The notes: generated from the sequence alone by a model not told the origin. Shown: positions 1-8,287, numbered from the stretch's first letter. The stretch: 16,469 nucleotides of DNA from Ectocarpus siliculosus (GCA_000310025.1 FN648570.1:65319-81787); one strand, 5' to 3'. Translations and numbers: made by a program.

Positions 1-1
1 C

Positions 2-305
2 GCAGCCTCGCCGTCTGCCCTCTCGGCGTGCCGTTGCTGTCGGCAGCGGGCGGGGAGGAGGACGAGGAGGAGAGATCCGCCGGTTGTGGTGGAAGAGCCG
101 GCTTGGGACGATGGTGTTGGTGGTGATCGTGGTGGTTGCGGTGGTTGGAGCCTTTGGAGGAGGTGGTGGTGGTGGAGGTGCCGGTGGCACCCGCTACGTC
201 CACCGCCGCTGCCGCCACAACCGCCATCAGTAGCAGGCTCTTCCGATGGGAACCGGTGCTGCTGGGACAGCCGTGCTGTGCCGCCGCCGTCGTTGCCATC
301 GTACA

Positions 306-349
<44 letters not shown>

Positions 350-473
350 GCTGCTGCTGCTGCCGTTACTATCGCTATAGCGGCCGGCCTGGCGCTCGGC
401 GCACCATCAACCTCAGCATCATCCCCCGCAGCAACAGCAGCAGCATGTCGCAGCAACGTGCGTTTACGACCAG

Positions 474-504
<31 letters not shown>

Positions 505-616
505 CAGTCAAGGCCCGGTTTCGAGCTCCGCGGGGGCGGTGGAATTGGACGGGCTTGCTGGCGTGAGGCGCGATGTGCGTGCCGCCGGCAGCGAGCTTGC
601 GGATGCAACGTCTAAG
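2..616 (+). CDS. EEP gene exon 1 (tentative), low-complexity N-terminal region
   Basis: This frame is open from the window edge to a good donor, TCTAAG|GTAACT, at 616/617, in phase 0, matching the phase-0 acceptor at 1630. The last ~35 codons (SSAGAVELDGLAGVRRD ... LADATSK) look like ordinary coding sequence. Upstream it is dominated by triplet runs giving poly-Ala (about 308-366) and poly-Ser (about 479-509). Between 63 and 177 a different frame gives a basic segment followed by MVLVVIVVVAVVGAF, a convincing membrane helix, so the true path may switch frame through an unrecognised intron, for instance near 178-230. I cannot settle the exact 5' structure. Confidence 0.42.
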
Positions 617-1806
617 GTAACTACGATATAACAACTCCAACCATCGCAACCACAAGCCACAACCATAGCCACAACAACAACAACAACAACAACAACGACC
701 AAAGCAATGTTACTTCGGCAGAATCGTGGCAGCGTTTGGCTCTCAGCACGAACCACAGCTCAGCCAGTGGCGAGGGAAATTGACGGCACGCGCTCCCTGC
801 TGCTCGGAACAGCAATCAATCGTGTCGGCACAGGGACGGGTCGATCTAATCAACTTGTTTTTCACAGCTTTACCAACAAGAACGGTCCAGTAGCCGTGTG
901 GGAACCGGGTTCGATCCGACGAGTTTCATTCTCGTACCAAAATCAACCAACAAGTTGGCGGTGAGGGTTGTGAAGTTGACAGTGGCGTGGGAACGGCGTC
1001 GATTCCGTCACAGTCTGTTTCATTTTCGTACCAACACGAACGGTCCTGCATTCGTGCGGGAAGGTGTCGATCCAGTCAATCTGCTTAAAATTTTGTATCG
1101 ACACAAACCGTCCAGCTGGCTGAGGGTGTCCATGGATCTATTTTTCTTTTTATATCAACGCCAAGCGTCTAACAGGCTGAGGATGTCAATGGATATGCTA
1201 TTTGTTTTTTTTTCCGGCACGAACGGTCCACTGGACCCAATCTGTTTTTATTCTTGTGCCAACGTCAACCGGCCAGCAGGCGGCGAGGGTTGGTGAACTT
1301 CACAGTCGTGTGGTAACGGGCCGACCCACTCAATCTCATTTCATTTCTGTATCCAAAACGAACCGTCCAGGTCGTGTGGGTTAGATCACATCAGATTCAT
1401 TGTTCTACTCTACCAACACAACCCCCCCACTGGATCCGATCAGTTTCATTGTTGTGCCAACATCAGCCAACCCGCAGGCGGTGAGGGTTGGTGAACTTCA
1501 CAGCGTGTGGGTACGGGTCGATCCAATATATTTGTTTTCATATTCTTCCCAACATGAACGGTCCGTAGTCGTGTGGGAACCGGGTTCGATCCAATGAGTT
1601 TCATTTTCGTACCCAAATCGACCGGCCAGCGGACGGTGAGGGTGGTGAACTTCAACGTGTACATGGGCTACGACCGAAGGGGCGAGGACAATACCTTCCG
1701 GGTGGGCAGGCTTCTGAAGGACCTTGAGGCCGACATCGCCGGATTGCAGGTGGATTCCGTTGTTGTCGTTGTCGTTGTCGTTGTTCTTGATGTTGATGGT
1801 GCTGTC

Positions 1807-1841
<35 letters not shown>

Positions 1842-3225
1842 GAAACTGTGTTGTTGTTTGGTGTTGCGGCTGTTTGCTGTGGTCGTTGTTGTTGTTATTC
1901 TTAGGCTGTTGTTGTGGTTGTTGTTGCTGCTTTTGGGGTCGCTGTTGTTGTTGATGGTGATGTGGCTGCTGCTACTGTTGTTGCTGTTGTTGTTCTTGAT
2001 GATGCGGCTGTTTGTTGCGGTCGTTGTTGCTGTTGTTCTTCTTGTTGTTCTTGAAGTTGGTGGCCATTGTTGCTTTTGCGGTCGCTAATGTTGTTGATCA
2101 AGATGCGGTGTTGTTTGTTGTGGTCACTGCTCTTGTTGTTTTTGTTGGCCTGAGGGCGGGAACGATGTTGATTTTTAGATCAAACCTATCGCCCTTGCGC
2201 ATCGCGTGCCCGCCAAGGGAGAGGGATGTATCGCAGTTTGGGAGTTTAATACGTTTCAGGTACCGTAGGTGACATGCCGTAAGATACCATACCTCTCCCT
2301 GGGAACAATGCTTTGTGGAAGCGTCGTCAATGGTCTAACCGCTAACGCACGCTGCACGCACAACATGCGTACCCCTCTAATATACCATCGTCTCGGTTGG
2401 GTTGTAGGACACCGGGCTGATGCCACCACAGCATTCAATCCAGTACAAATCCCCCCGCCCAACTCTCTCCCTGGGAACACTGCTCCGTGCTCTCGAGGAC
2501 GCGTGGTCAATGGTCTAACCGCTAAGGCATGCAAGCCATGAGTACGCCCCCCTCCCCCTCCGAAGTAGAAAACATCGTATGGTAGGTATCACAATGCTCT
2601 GGCCTCTCGAGGATGCGCGGTCTATGGTCGTGATACATTGGGCATGCAAAACATGCACACGCTACCCTTGCTATTTCCCCCCCAAACAACTGTAAAACAT
2701 GCCTACCCCACCCCAACCCCCCCCACCCCCCCTCCGCCTTACCCCGTGATGAAAAAAAGAGCCTTCTCCGGCGAGAACCGGGCGTGTCGCTCCGTCCCGG
2801 CTTTGTAGGGATGCGAGGTCAATGGCCAAACCGCTAATTACGGCATGCACGGCTCTAAGTACATCCCGAACTCCCACCCCTAAACTATCGCCGCCTTGGC
2901 CGAATGTGTCTCTAGGAAACCGGGCTGATGCGATTGACCCTGGGCAACCGGCACTACGCCGGGGCGGTGGCGAGGGCTGCGGGTATGGTACTGGCCGCGG
3001 CCGCGCCGGTGGCGGAGGACACCTGGGGCTGCGCCATCTTGTCGCGCCTTCCGGTGCTCAGGTGGGCACACAGAGGAGGCAGTCAAGTCATACAGCAGTA
3101 CACACGTTTTTTTTTATTTTTCACGTTTTGTGGGTCTGTTTCTTTGTGTGTGTGTGTCTACAGTATATTATTAGCATCGACCGCGCTGACCGGCTGACCA
3201 ATGAAAAGCCGTCAGTCCTCAGTGC

Positions 3226-3261
<36 letters not shown>

Positions 3262-6200
3262 AGGCGGTGTGCTGGTGCTCAGGTGCGCACTTTAGATGAG
3301 GCAATCGAGTCCGTCATTCAGAGTCCGTCATTCACGATTTAGATGCACTTACTTTTCCTTCACTCTATTTTCAGTGTACTAACAACAATCGACATCGGAA
3401 ATATCAGGCAAATCACCTACGGGGTACAGGCCTAACACCTTTTTGATCTTCTTGCCGCCGCGTGGTTTTGCAGCTGGGGGTGGAGGAGGCTTCCGAGGGG
3501 CCCGGGGGAGAACGCCTGCGTAGTTCACGCCACCCTGTCGCTGGGGGGGGGGATGGGGGTCGCGACCGTTGTTAACGTGCACCTTGGCAACGAGGGCGAT
3601 ACCGAAAAACAGGTGGTTAAAAATGTGTTTGTACAGTATTTATTGGGCCTGCCCTGTATAGTAGGGCGATACCGAAAAACAGGTGGGTGAAAAACGTTTG
3701 TACAGTATTTAGTGGGCCGGCCATGTATAGTAGTGCGAAACCGAAGAACAGGTATATGAAAATGTTTGTACAGCAGTGGTGGGCCGGCCCTGTATAGTGC
3801 CGGCCGAATAGTGCCGTGTACCCGGTGTTTTCGGCTCCCACACACTGCAACACCAAGTCGTTCTGTACTTTGAATAGTGTTGGTGTCCGGTAGAGTGCCG
3901 GAAAAAAATCAACAAACACATACCGGAACTACACAGGGACCTCTACTGAAAATTACTACAGTATTATAGTAGCTAAACAGGGACCTCTACTGTAAATTAC
4001 TACAGTAGTGGGCCCTGAATAGTGCCGGTCGAATAGTGCCGGGTGCCCGGTGTAATGCCGGTGTTATCGGCTGGCACGCACTGAAATACGAAACCGTGCT
4101 GTACTTTGAATACTGTACACGGCGCAAGATGACATACCCCCTGGACTGATTTTCAAAGCTCGATTTATCAACAGCAGAAAGAGTCACACACAGCGTCGAA
4201 AACGATGGCGTCGAAGCCGTCTGGTCGACAGAGAGCTCTCCGAAAGCGTATCGTTTCGTGTTTGCATCCTCTTCATCGTGGAGCAGTCGACCTTTTAAAA
4301 TAGGTTCAGGGGGTGTGTTATCTTGCGTCGTATACGGTAGTGTCGGTGTCCGGTATAGTGCCGGTTATATTTCTGGACAAATTCCGGCACTATACAGGGC
4401 CCCTGCTTTATCACAAACTGGGTTATATTTTATGTTTCAAACTGTTTTTTTTTTTTTATCACAAGCAAGTATGTAGTTTCGATCACAAAACAGGTATGTT
4501 TGTATCGCAAAAACAGGTGTGCTTGTATCTCAAAGCAGGTGCGCTTGCATATCAAGTCAACGCTTTTTAGGTAAATGTGCGTGTCACAAACTGGTGCACC
4601 TGTATCAACTATTAGTCAGCGGTAACTATTTGGAGCACGTGTCATGGCTGTCGTCGTCCTTGTTAGGAGACGTTGTGAGCGTAGACAACCCTGTCGCCAG
4701 CCAGTCGACCACGCCTCAGGCTGGTGGGAGAGAAGGAGAGGAGAAGCTTAGCTTTCGAGAAAGCAGCAACATCCTCGCAAGTACTGCGGCAAACTCACTG
4801 ACCAACGGAACCCCCCCCCCCCCGCTAAATAGTGGTTGAGGATGCTGCTGCTTTCTCAAGAGCTAAGCTTCCCCCCTCGCCTCCCTCCCGCCGGCCTGAG
4901 GCATGGTTGATCGGCTGGCGACAGGTTTGTCGACGTTCACAACGTCTTCTTCGAAACCAAAATGAGAGAAAATGAATGAAACAAAACAGCGAAAACAGTA
5001 GTCGTAGACCACATGCGTGCCCGTGTCTCCCCCGACCCCTCCCTCGTCCGTCACTTCTCTAGAAGACGAACGAGGAAGATGACCAAACCCGAAAGACGAG
5101 AGGAAGGCTTGGAGCAATAAACCGAGGTTTTCTTACGCCTAGACATACAACATTGACCGACGAAAAAACCTATTATTAGACCTATCTCTACGGGGACACA
5201 TTGTTTGGAACGAACGAATATTCGCCCAGATATGCAGTACAGTATCCCAAATTTCGGTGGAAAAAAAAAAAGCGGAATGTTGCGGAATGTTGAAAAAGGG
5301 CGGCGTGCTGTTCGTCTTGTCTCCTTGAAGTTGAGAAAAAGCGCAACTGCCAGTTGGTCCCAGAAAACACCACGGTGTGATAAAAGCTAAGCACGGCGCA
5401 GTCCTAGAAGGCCCCGTCCCTCCCATAGCTGCATAGGCTCAACTCTACGAGTGGATTGTTCTTGCCTGGACCGACGAAGAAGTTATTTAACATAACACTC
5501 GCTCGTCCCGCCATAAACCTTGATCGACAAGAATTTCTAGCGGGACCGGTGCAGGAGGCCTCACCCAACCAAATCCAGTACTTACATCGAATGATCTGGG
5601 TGAGGGACAAGCATGCACCAGGAAACGTGCAGGGGCGAAAAAAAAATAGATTGCCGTAGGTGAGGTAAGATAGCCAGCACACACCCCTTGGAACGGTTTT
5701 CAAGGCTCGATGTCCGTCAGCACAGGTGAAAGAGAAGCAAGGGTACAGAGATCCCGATTACCGAAGGTGAAGTAAGATAGCAAGCACCCCCCCCCCCTTG
5801 TAACCATTTTCAAGGCTCGATGTCCGTCCGCGCAGTAGAAAGGGCCGCGGTGTCAACAAATGGCGACGTTGAGAAGCCGTCTCACCCGGAGCGTTCCGAC
5901 AACATGATATCGTTTCATTTACGCGTCATCTTGCATCGGGGAGCAAGAGCCGAGCTTTGACAATCGGTCCGGGGTTGAGTGTAATCTTCCGTCACCTACG
6001 GTGTGCTAGCGGTTTCTCTACCTCGGAGTAGAGATGGTGCCCGATCCCCTTCTCCGGACGGATGCGTGGAATAGCCATCAACTGTCTTCAAGTACACAGA
6101 AGTCGCAAATGAGGATACTCATTTTCCCTGCCCCCCATCCTACACGGTCTGAAGACTTTACCCGACCATGCGAGGAAATTTGTATCCTCCCCCACTCAGA

Positions 6201-7399
6201 ACGATTGGTCATCGGTGAGATGGTCTTGTTGGAACAATCCTCCGTCCTCTCGAGGACGCGTGGTCCAAGGATCCAACAAACAGCTATGGCGTGCAAAACG
6301 TGAGTGCGCCCTCCCGCCAGTCGTAAGATTCGTCTCTTTTCGGGCGGGTCAGGCCGACAATAACGCTATCGCCCAACAAGAATATCCCCGCATTCATCCT
6401 CCGAACACTCGCATTCCCCCGCATATCCACACTCGTCGCCCCCCGCTCATCTCATCGTCGTTTCTCCCGTTCGCCTCTTTTTCTCAGGTGACCGGTCTCC
6501 TGTCGCTGCTTGAGGATCTCCGCGCAGGAGATCTACGAACGAGAGGTCTACGAAAGCGAGACAACGCCCGCAGAGACCAACAACATATCCCGAAGAGGAG
6601 CAACCAGCAACGGCGGAAACTCCGAAGAAAAGAAGGAGAAGATCTCGCGGTACGAGGCTTGGACGAAGATCGGAGGTTGCTGCTCGTCGTCGGAGACTTC
6701 AACTTCGAATCCACCTCGTCCGGTTACAGGCGCATGGTGTCCGAGGGTGGTCTTCAATCCGCCGCAAATGTTTCCACCGAAGCAGCAGCAGCAGCAGGAG
6801 AAGCAACAGGCTGGTTTCCCCCCGTAACGGCTCCGAACTACCTCGCTACGGCTTCTAGTTCACCCGGAATCGGTCTGAATTACCCCGCGGAGGTCTATCA
6901 CGCCGAACCGAAACTAGCCGACGATGGCGTTGTCCCCGAGAAACGCGAGGTGCTTCGGAGCCTTGTCGGTGACGGTGCCGCCGCTGTCAACGCTGGTGAC
7001 GGTGTCGCAGGTGGTGTTGTAAACGATCGTCACGGCGATGATGCTCTAGGTGTTGTTAGCGGTGGCGGTAGTGTTGTTGATGACGTCATCAGCGACATTG
7101 GAGACGTTGTCGGCGGCGTTTCGGTTCGCGTCGGCGGCGATGAAAACGGCCGAGCTGCTTCTGCTGCTGCTGTTGCTGCTGCTGTTGGCGAGGGTGGCAA
7201 TGAGAGTGGTGACACCGTAGATACCGGAGGCGCTGGCAACAGCGGCGCCCTAGATTTCGTGTTTTTTTCCGCCGGAGGCGGCGGAATCTTGTGCCGGAGC
7301 TACGAGGTCCACCGAGAGTTTTCCCAGGAACGGTACGCGGACGGGTACCCCTCCGTCGCCGAGTTCGAGGTCTCGTGCCCCTCGCTTGCTCCGGAGTGA
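2..7399 (+). CDS. CWH43/PGAP2IP C-terminal-like EEP-domain protein, 5 exons, 5' partial
   Basis: Proposed spliced gene: join(<2..616, 1630..1749, 2916..3061, 3474..3612, 6488..7399), about 643 residues within the window. What is seen: the joined product carries the EEP (DNase I-like phosphodiesterase) landmarks in order: VVNFNVYMGYD, an LQ|E Glu created across the second intron, TWGCAILSRLPV, a PRGPGENACVVHATL stretch, VVNVHLGNEGD, LLLVVGDFNFES and LDFVFFS, then YPSVAEFEV and a stop. Introns follow GT-AG and their phases (0,0,2,0) fit at every join. What is known: the WG..LSR.P / LP.P.GE / HxGN series is characteristic of the CWH43 C-terminal (PGAP2-interacting) branch, tied to lipid remodelling of GPI anchors in ER/Golgi membranes; other EEP branches include sphingomyelinases and nucleases. 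Odd: the final SDH catalytic motif is missing, and a charged basic insert separates the HxGN and GDFN motifs. The 5' end, with any membrane segments, lies at or beyond the window edge. EEP assignment is firm; the CWH43 subfamily is probable. Confidence 0.72.
300..366 (+). repeat. (CTG/GCT)n triplet repeat
   Basis: An almost pure CTG run with one CCG interruption, lying inside tentative exon 1. It reads as poly-Ala, poly-Leu or poly-Cys by frame, so a change in copy number would keep frame. Confidence 0.9.
479..509 (+). repeat. (AGC)n triplet repeat
   Basis: About ten AGC units encoding poly-Ser in the exon 1 frame. Confidence 0.9.
660..700 (+). repeat. (CAA)n microsatellite
   Basis: CAA/CAC triplets at the start of the first intron of the EEP gene. 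Confidence 0.8.
843..1660 (+). repeat. Tandem array echoing the exon 2 acceptor of the EEP gene
   Basis: Degenerate units made of pieces like CAACACGAACGGTCC, GTGTGGGAACCGGGTTCGATCC, GAGTTTCATTTTCGTACC and CAACCGGCCAGCAGGCGGTG. The piece covering the acceptor and exon start (GGCGGTGAGGGTTGGTGAAC) recurs clearly near 955, 1275 and 1480, and weakly near 1110 and 1165. The final copy is the real exon edge at 1630. It occupies most of the first intron. Confidence 0.85.
1630..1749 (+). CDS. EEP gene exon 2 (N-terminal EEP strand, NFNV motif)
   Basis: The acceptor GGCCAG| lies before 1630 and the donor TTGCAG|GTGG at 1749/1750; the 40 codons are in phase 0 at both ends. The product begins RTVRVVNFNVYMGYD and ends LEADIAGLQ. 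This is the first strand of an EEP fold, whose Asn in NFNV normally contributes to the active site, followed by the helix leading to the LQE motif. The acceptor and first ~25 nt are echoed several times in the upstream intron. Confidence 0.82.
1755..2110 (+). repeat. Long imperfect (GTT)n microsatellite
   Basis: About 350 bp of GTT/CTG/TTG triplets starting a few bases inside the second intron of the EEP gene. Interruptions (GATGTTGATGGTG, TTCTTGATGATGCGG) recur, so it has been partly block-duplicated. It produces long Val/Leu frames that are not genes. Confidence 0.88.
2262..2880 (+). repeat. Cluster of dispersed repeat copies in EEP intron 2
   Basis: Four related segments (about 2296-2380, 2467-2560, 2590-2670, 2765-2870) share CTCGAGGACGCGTGGTCAAT, GGTCTAACCGCTAAGGCATG and a GTACGCCCC-type tail. 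Further copies occur at 6225-6320 (+) and 9690-9770 (-). Within the first segment, positions 2406-2423 also echo the acceptor and first 16 nt of exon 3. Confidence 0.75.
2916..3061 (+). CDS. EEP gene exon 3 (catalytic Glu, WGxAxLSR motif)
   Basis: The acceptor is GTCTCTAG| before 2916 and the donor CTCAG|GTGGGC at 3061/3062; the length of 146 nt leaves phase 2. The first codon is GAA, so joining to exon 2 makes LQ-E, the metal-binding Glu motif of EEP enzymes. The exon continues TGLMRLTLGNRHYAGAVARA and TWGCAILSRLPVL. GN after the LQE helix and TWG..LSR.P are shared with CWH43-type C-terminal domains. The acceptor edge is echoed at 2408 and the donor edge at 3282. Confidence 0.82.
3227..3260 (+). 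repeat. (TG)n microsatellite
   Basis: A pure TG dinucleotide run in EEP intron 3. A shorter, interrupted TG run lies at about 3143-3158. Confidence 0.9.
3474..3612 (+). CDS. EEP gene exon 4 (HATL and VNVHLGN motifs)
   Basis: The acceptor GGTTTTGCAG| precedes 3474 and the donor AAACAG|GTGG falls at 3612/3613. The first base completes an AGC Ser codon with exon 3, giving LPVLS-WGWRRLPRGPGENA. Then come ACVVHATLSLGGG and VATVVNVHLGNEGDTEKQ. The GEN-A-VVHATL and HLGN-x2-D spacing is what suggests the CWH43/PGAP2IP branch rather than a nuclease. A G(10) run at 3543-3552 lies within the codons. The 3' edge is echoed twice downstream at ~70 bp spacing. Confidence 0.78.
3594..3775 (+). repeat. ~70-bp tandem repeat echoing the exon 4 donor
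   Basis: Three units beginning at 3594 (the real exon end), 3664 and 3733. Each holds GGGCGATACCGAAAAACAG (the last is GTGCGAAACCGAAGAACAG) followed by GGT and GTTTGTACAG. The first 19 nt of unit 1 are the last coding bases of exon 4. Confidence 0.9.
3778..4120 (+). repeat. Pair of ~105-bp direct repeats with TATAGTGCCGG motifs
   Basis: 3778-3882 and 4006-4117 share GAATAGTGCCG, CCCGGTGT, TTATCGGCTGGCAC-like and GCTGTACTTTGAATA blocks. Between them, 3933-3976 and 3977-4008 form a 44-bp tandem repeat (ACAGGGACCTCTACTG ... ATTACTACAGTA). Confidence 0.8.
4350..4398. repeat. Short inverted repeat CCGGTATAGTGCCGG
   Basis: CCGGTATAGTGCCGG at 4350-4364 pairs with CCGGCACTATACAGG at 4384-4398 across a 19-nt loop. 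The same 15-mer, with changes, occurs singly at about 3789, 3890 and 4013, so it may be the terminal motif of a small mobile element. Confidence 0.7.
4457..4560 (+). repeat. ~22-bp minisatellite with CAG|GT cores
   Basis: Units such as ATCACAAAACAGGTATGTTT and GTATCGCAAAAACAGGTGTG; CAG|GT falls at 4493, 4516 and 4538. Core similarity to the exon 4 donor echoes (AAAAACAGGTG) suggests a common origin. Confidence 0.7.
4668..4947. repeat. Large inverted repeat, ~110-bp arms, 61-bp loop
   Basis: Left arm 4668-4776 (AGACGTTGTGAGCG ... GCAGCAACATCCTC) and right arm 4838-4947 (GAGGATGCTGCTGC ... GTTCACAACGTCT) are near-complementary along their length, including CTGTCGCCAGCC and GAAGCTTAGCT. The loop holds C(14) at about 4810-4823. 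Both arms are open in the same peptide frame (PVAS-ST-PQAGGRE), so this is an inverted duplication of one segment. It lies inside EEP intron 4. Confidence 0.88.
5649..5865 (+). repeat. 107-bp tandem duplication in EEP intron 4
   Basis: Unit 1 starts at 5649 (GATTGCCGTAGGTGAGGTAA) and unit 2 at 5756 (GATTACCGAAGGTGAAGTAA). Both contain TTTTCAAGGCTCGATGTCCG. A diverged third copy lies at about 4130-4290 (TTTTCAAAGCTCGATTTATC), and its similarity runs on to about 5940. Confidence 0.85.
6225..6320 (+). repeat. Dispersed repeat copy (CTCGAGGACGCGTGG family)
   Basis: CTCTCGAGGACGCGTGGTCC, then GCTATGGCGTGCAAAACGTG and AGTGCGCCC. Same family as the cluster at 2296-2870 and the reverse-strand copy at 9690-9770. 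It lies 170 bp upstream of the exon 5 acceptor. Confidence 0.75.
6488..7399 (+). CDS. EEP gene terminal exon 5 (GDFN motif to stop)
   Basis: The acceptor is TTTTTCTCAG| before 6488 and the stop TGA is at 7397-7399; it encodes 303 residues in phase 0. It opens VTGLLSLLEDLRAG, continuing the helix after HLGN...EKQ. A ~55-residue Arg/Lys/Gln-rich insert follows, then RRLLLVVGDFNFESTSSGY with GDFN at 6692-6703 (catalytic Asp and Asn of the EEP fold). About 165 residues are poorly conserved-looking and partly repetitive (Ala runs, Gly/Val/Asp-rich). The end is LDFVFFS (7250-7270) and ADGYPSVAEFEV (7337-7372), which resembles the closing strand of EEP enzymes but lacks the expected SDH residues. 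An upstream in-frame extension to 6215 is open but has no support. Confidence 0.78.
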   Translation: MTGLLSLLEDLRAGDLRTRGLRKRDNARRDQQHIPKRSNQQRRKLRRKEGEDLAVRGLDEDRRLLLVVGDFNFESTSSGYRRMVSEGGLQSAANVSTEAAAAAGEATGWFPPVTAPNYLATASSSPGIGLNYPAEVYHAEPKLADDGVVPEKREVLRSLVGDGAAAVNAGDGVAGGVVNDRHGDDALGVVSGGGSVVDDVISDIGDVVGGVSVRVGGDENGRAASAAAVAAAVGEGGNESGDTVDTGGAGNSGALDFVFFSAGGGGILCRSYEVHREFSQERYADGYPSVAEFEVSCPSLAPE

Positions 7400-7830
7400 G
7401 CACCACGCAAAAACACAGGAGCAGCGATTCGTAGCGGTGCGTGTTGAAAAGCACGACGGTCACTTGGAATTCCAGCGGGCACGATGGCTGGTAGTTTTCC
7501 CAGGGGCGGTACGCGGACGGCTACCTTCCGTCGCCGAGTTCGAGGTCTCGGGTGCTGGAGTGACCACTACGCAAGCACAGGAGGAGAAGCGGTGCATGTT
7601 GAAAAGCACGACGGTCACTGAACTACCAGCGGGCACGATGACTGGTAGTTTTCCCACGAAAGGTACGCGGACGGCTACCCTTCCGTCGCCGAGTCCGGAG
7701 GTCTCCCGCCCCTCCCTGGCGCTGGAGTGAGCACCACGCTATCAAACACAGGAGCAGCTATGCGTAGCCGTACATGCTGAAAAGCACAATGGCCACGTTG
7801 ATCAGTCGGCCGCTGAACGGCAGTCCAGTG
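7317..7830 (+). repeat. Three tandem copies of the 3' end of the EEP gene
   Basis: Units begin with AGTTTTCCCA at 7317, 7493 and 7647 (spacing 176 and 154 bp). Each includes GGTACGCGGACGG, TCCGTCGCCGAG, a CTGGAGTGA- or CCGGAGTGAGCACCACGC-type end and TGAAAAGCACGACGGTCAC. Copy 1 is the last ~83 nt of the real coding sequence. Copies 2 and 3 lie after the stop and read open in a different frame, so they are not a read-through extension. Confidence 0.9.
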
Positions 7831-8287
7831 GTTTTTCACGTGGTTTACCACCGTGCTTTCCGAGTGCTGTGTCTATGTCACGATAAGTCCCCGGGGAGTG
7901 AGAGCGGCGGGCTCTTCTGCTTGCTGCCTCTTCTGGCTGTTACCCGTAATTCTTCACCTGGCGGCATGTAGATACGTGTTCCTGTTTTGTTTTTTTTCTT
8001 TTGTACAGTACGGATAATTTGGAAGGTAGTGAGCGGAGACCAGGACGGTTTTGGACGTGAACATGACAACAACAACAGCAACAACTGTTTCGTGTGTGTG
8101 CGGGATTGATAAATAGCATCACTTTTTTATTGTTTTCTTTTGTCGTGGACACGGCATTGGTCGACTGCTGCCAAGCCGACCACCGAAGGCAAACTAACCT
8201 GGTACTGCCAATCCTAACGCCTGCCATATCAGACGCCCCCCTCCTGTTGGCCTGCACGCGGCGTGCACTGTTTTTGTTCGGGCTTGC

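Noticed and set aside
904-920. GGGTTCGATCC (also at ~1583) resembling a pol III B box
   Set aside because: One base short of the consensus, no A box at a suitable distance, and it is part of the intronic echo array.
1573-2088. Long + frame running from exon 2 into poly-Val/Leu
   Set aside because: Only 1630-1749 has family motifs; the rest is the (GTT)n intron microsatellite read through.
2500-2550. tRNA-like segment GTGGTCAATGGTCTAACCGC
   Set aside because: It resembles a D-arm/A-box, but no acceptor stem, anticodon arm or correctly spaced T-arm can be built.
3375-3423. Possible small exon (SVLTTIDIGNIRQITYG) in EEP intron 3, after a good TTTTCAG acceptor
   Set aside because: Exon 3 joins directly to 3474 in phase and rebuilds the LSRLPVLS...LPRGPGEN motif without it. 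The piece adds no family sequence and would end at an unusual GGG|GTACAG donor and leave the wrong phase for 3474.
3525-3919. Overlapping minus-strand frames rich in CTN-FGRP-like repeats
   Set aside because: They are reverse readings of the 70-bp donor-echo array and have no independent evidence of coding.
7386-7730. 114-codon frame after the EEP stop
   Set aside because: It uses a different frame from exon 5 and consists of the two 3'-end echo copies; no acceptor or family motif supports it.
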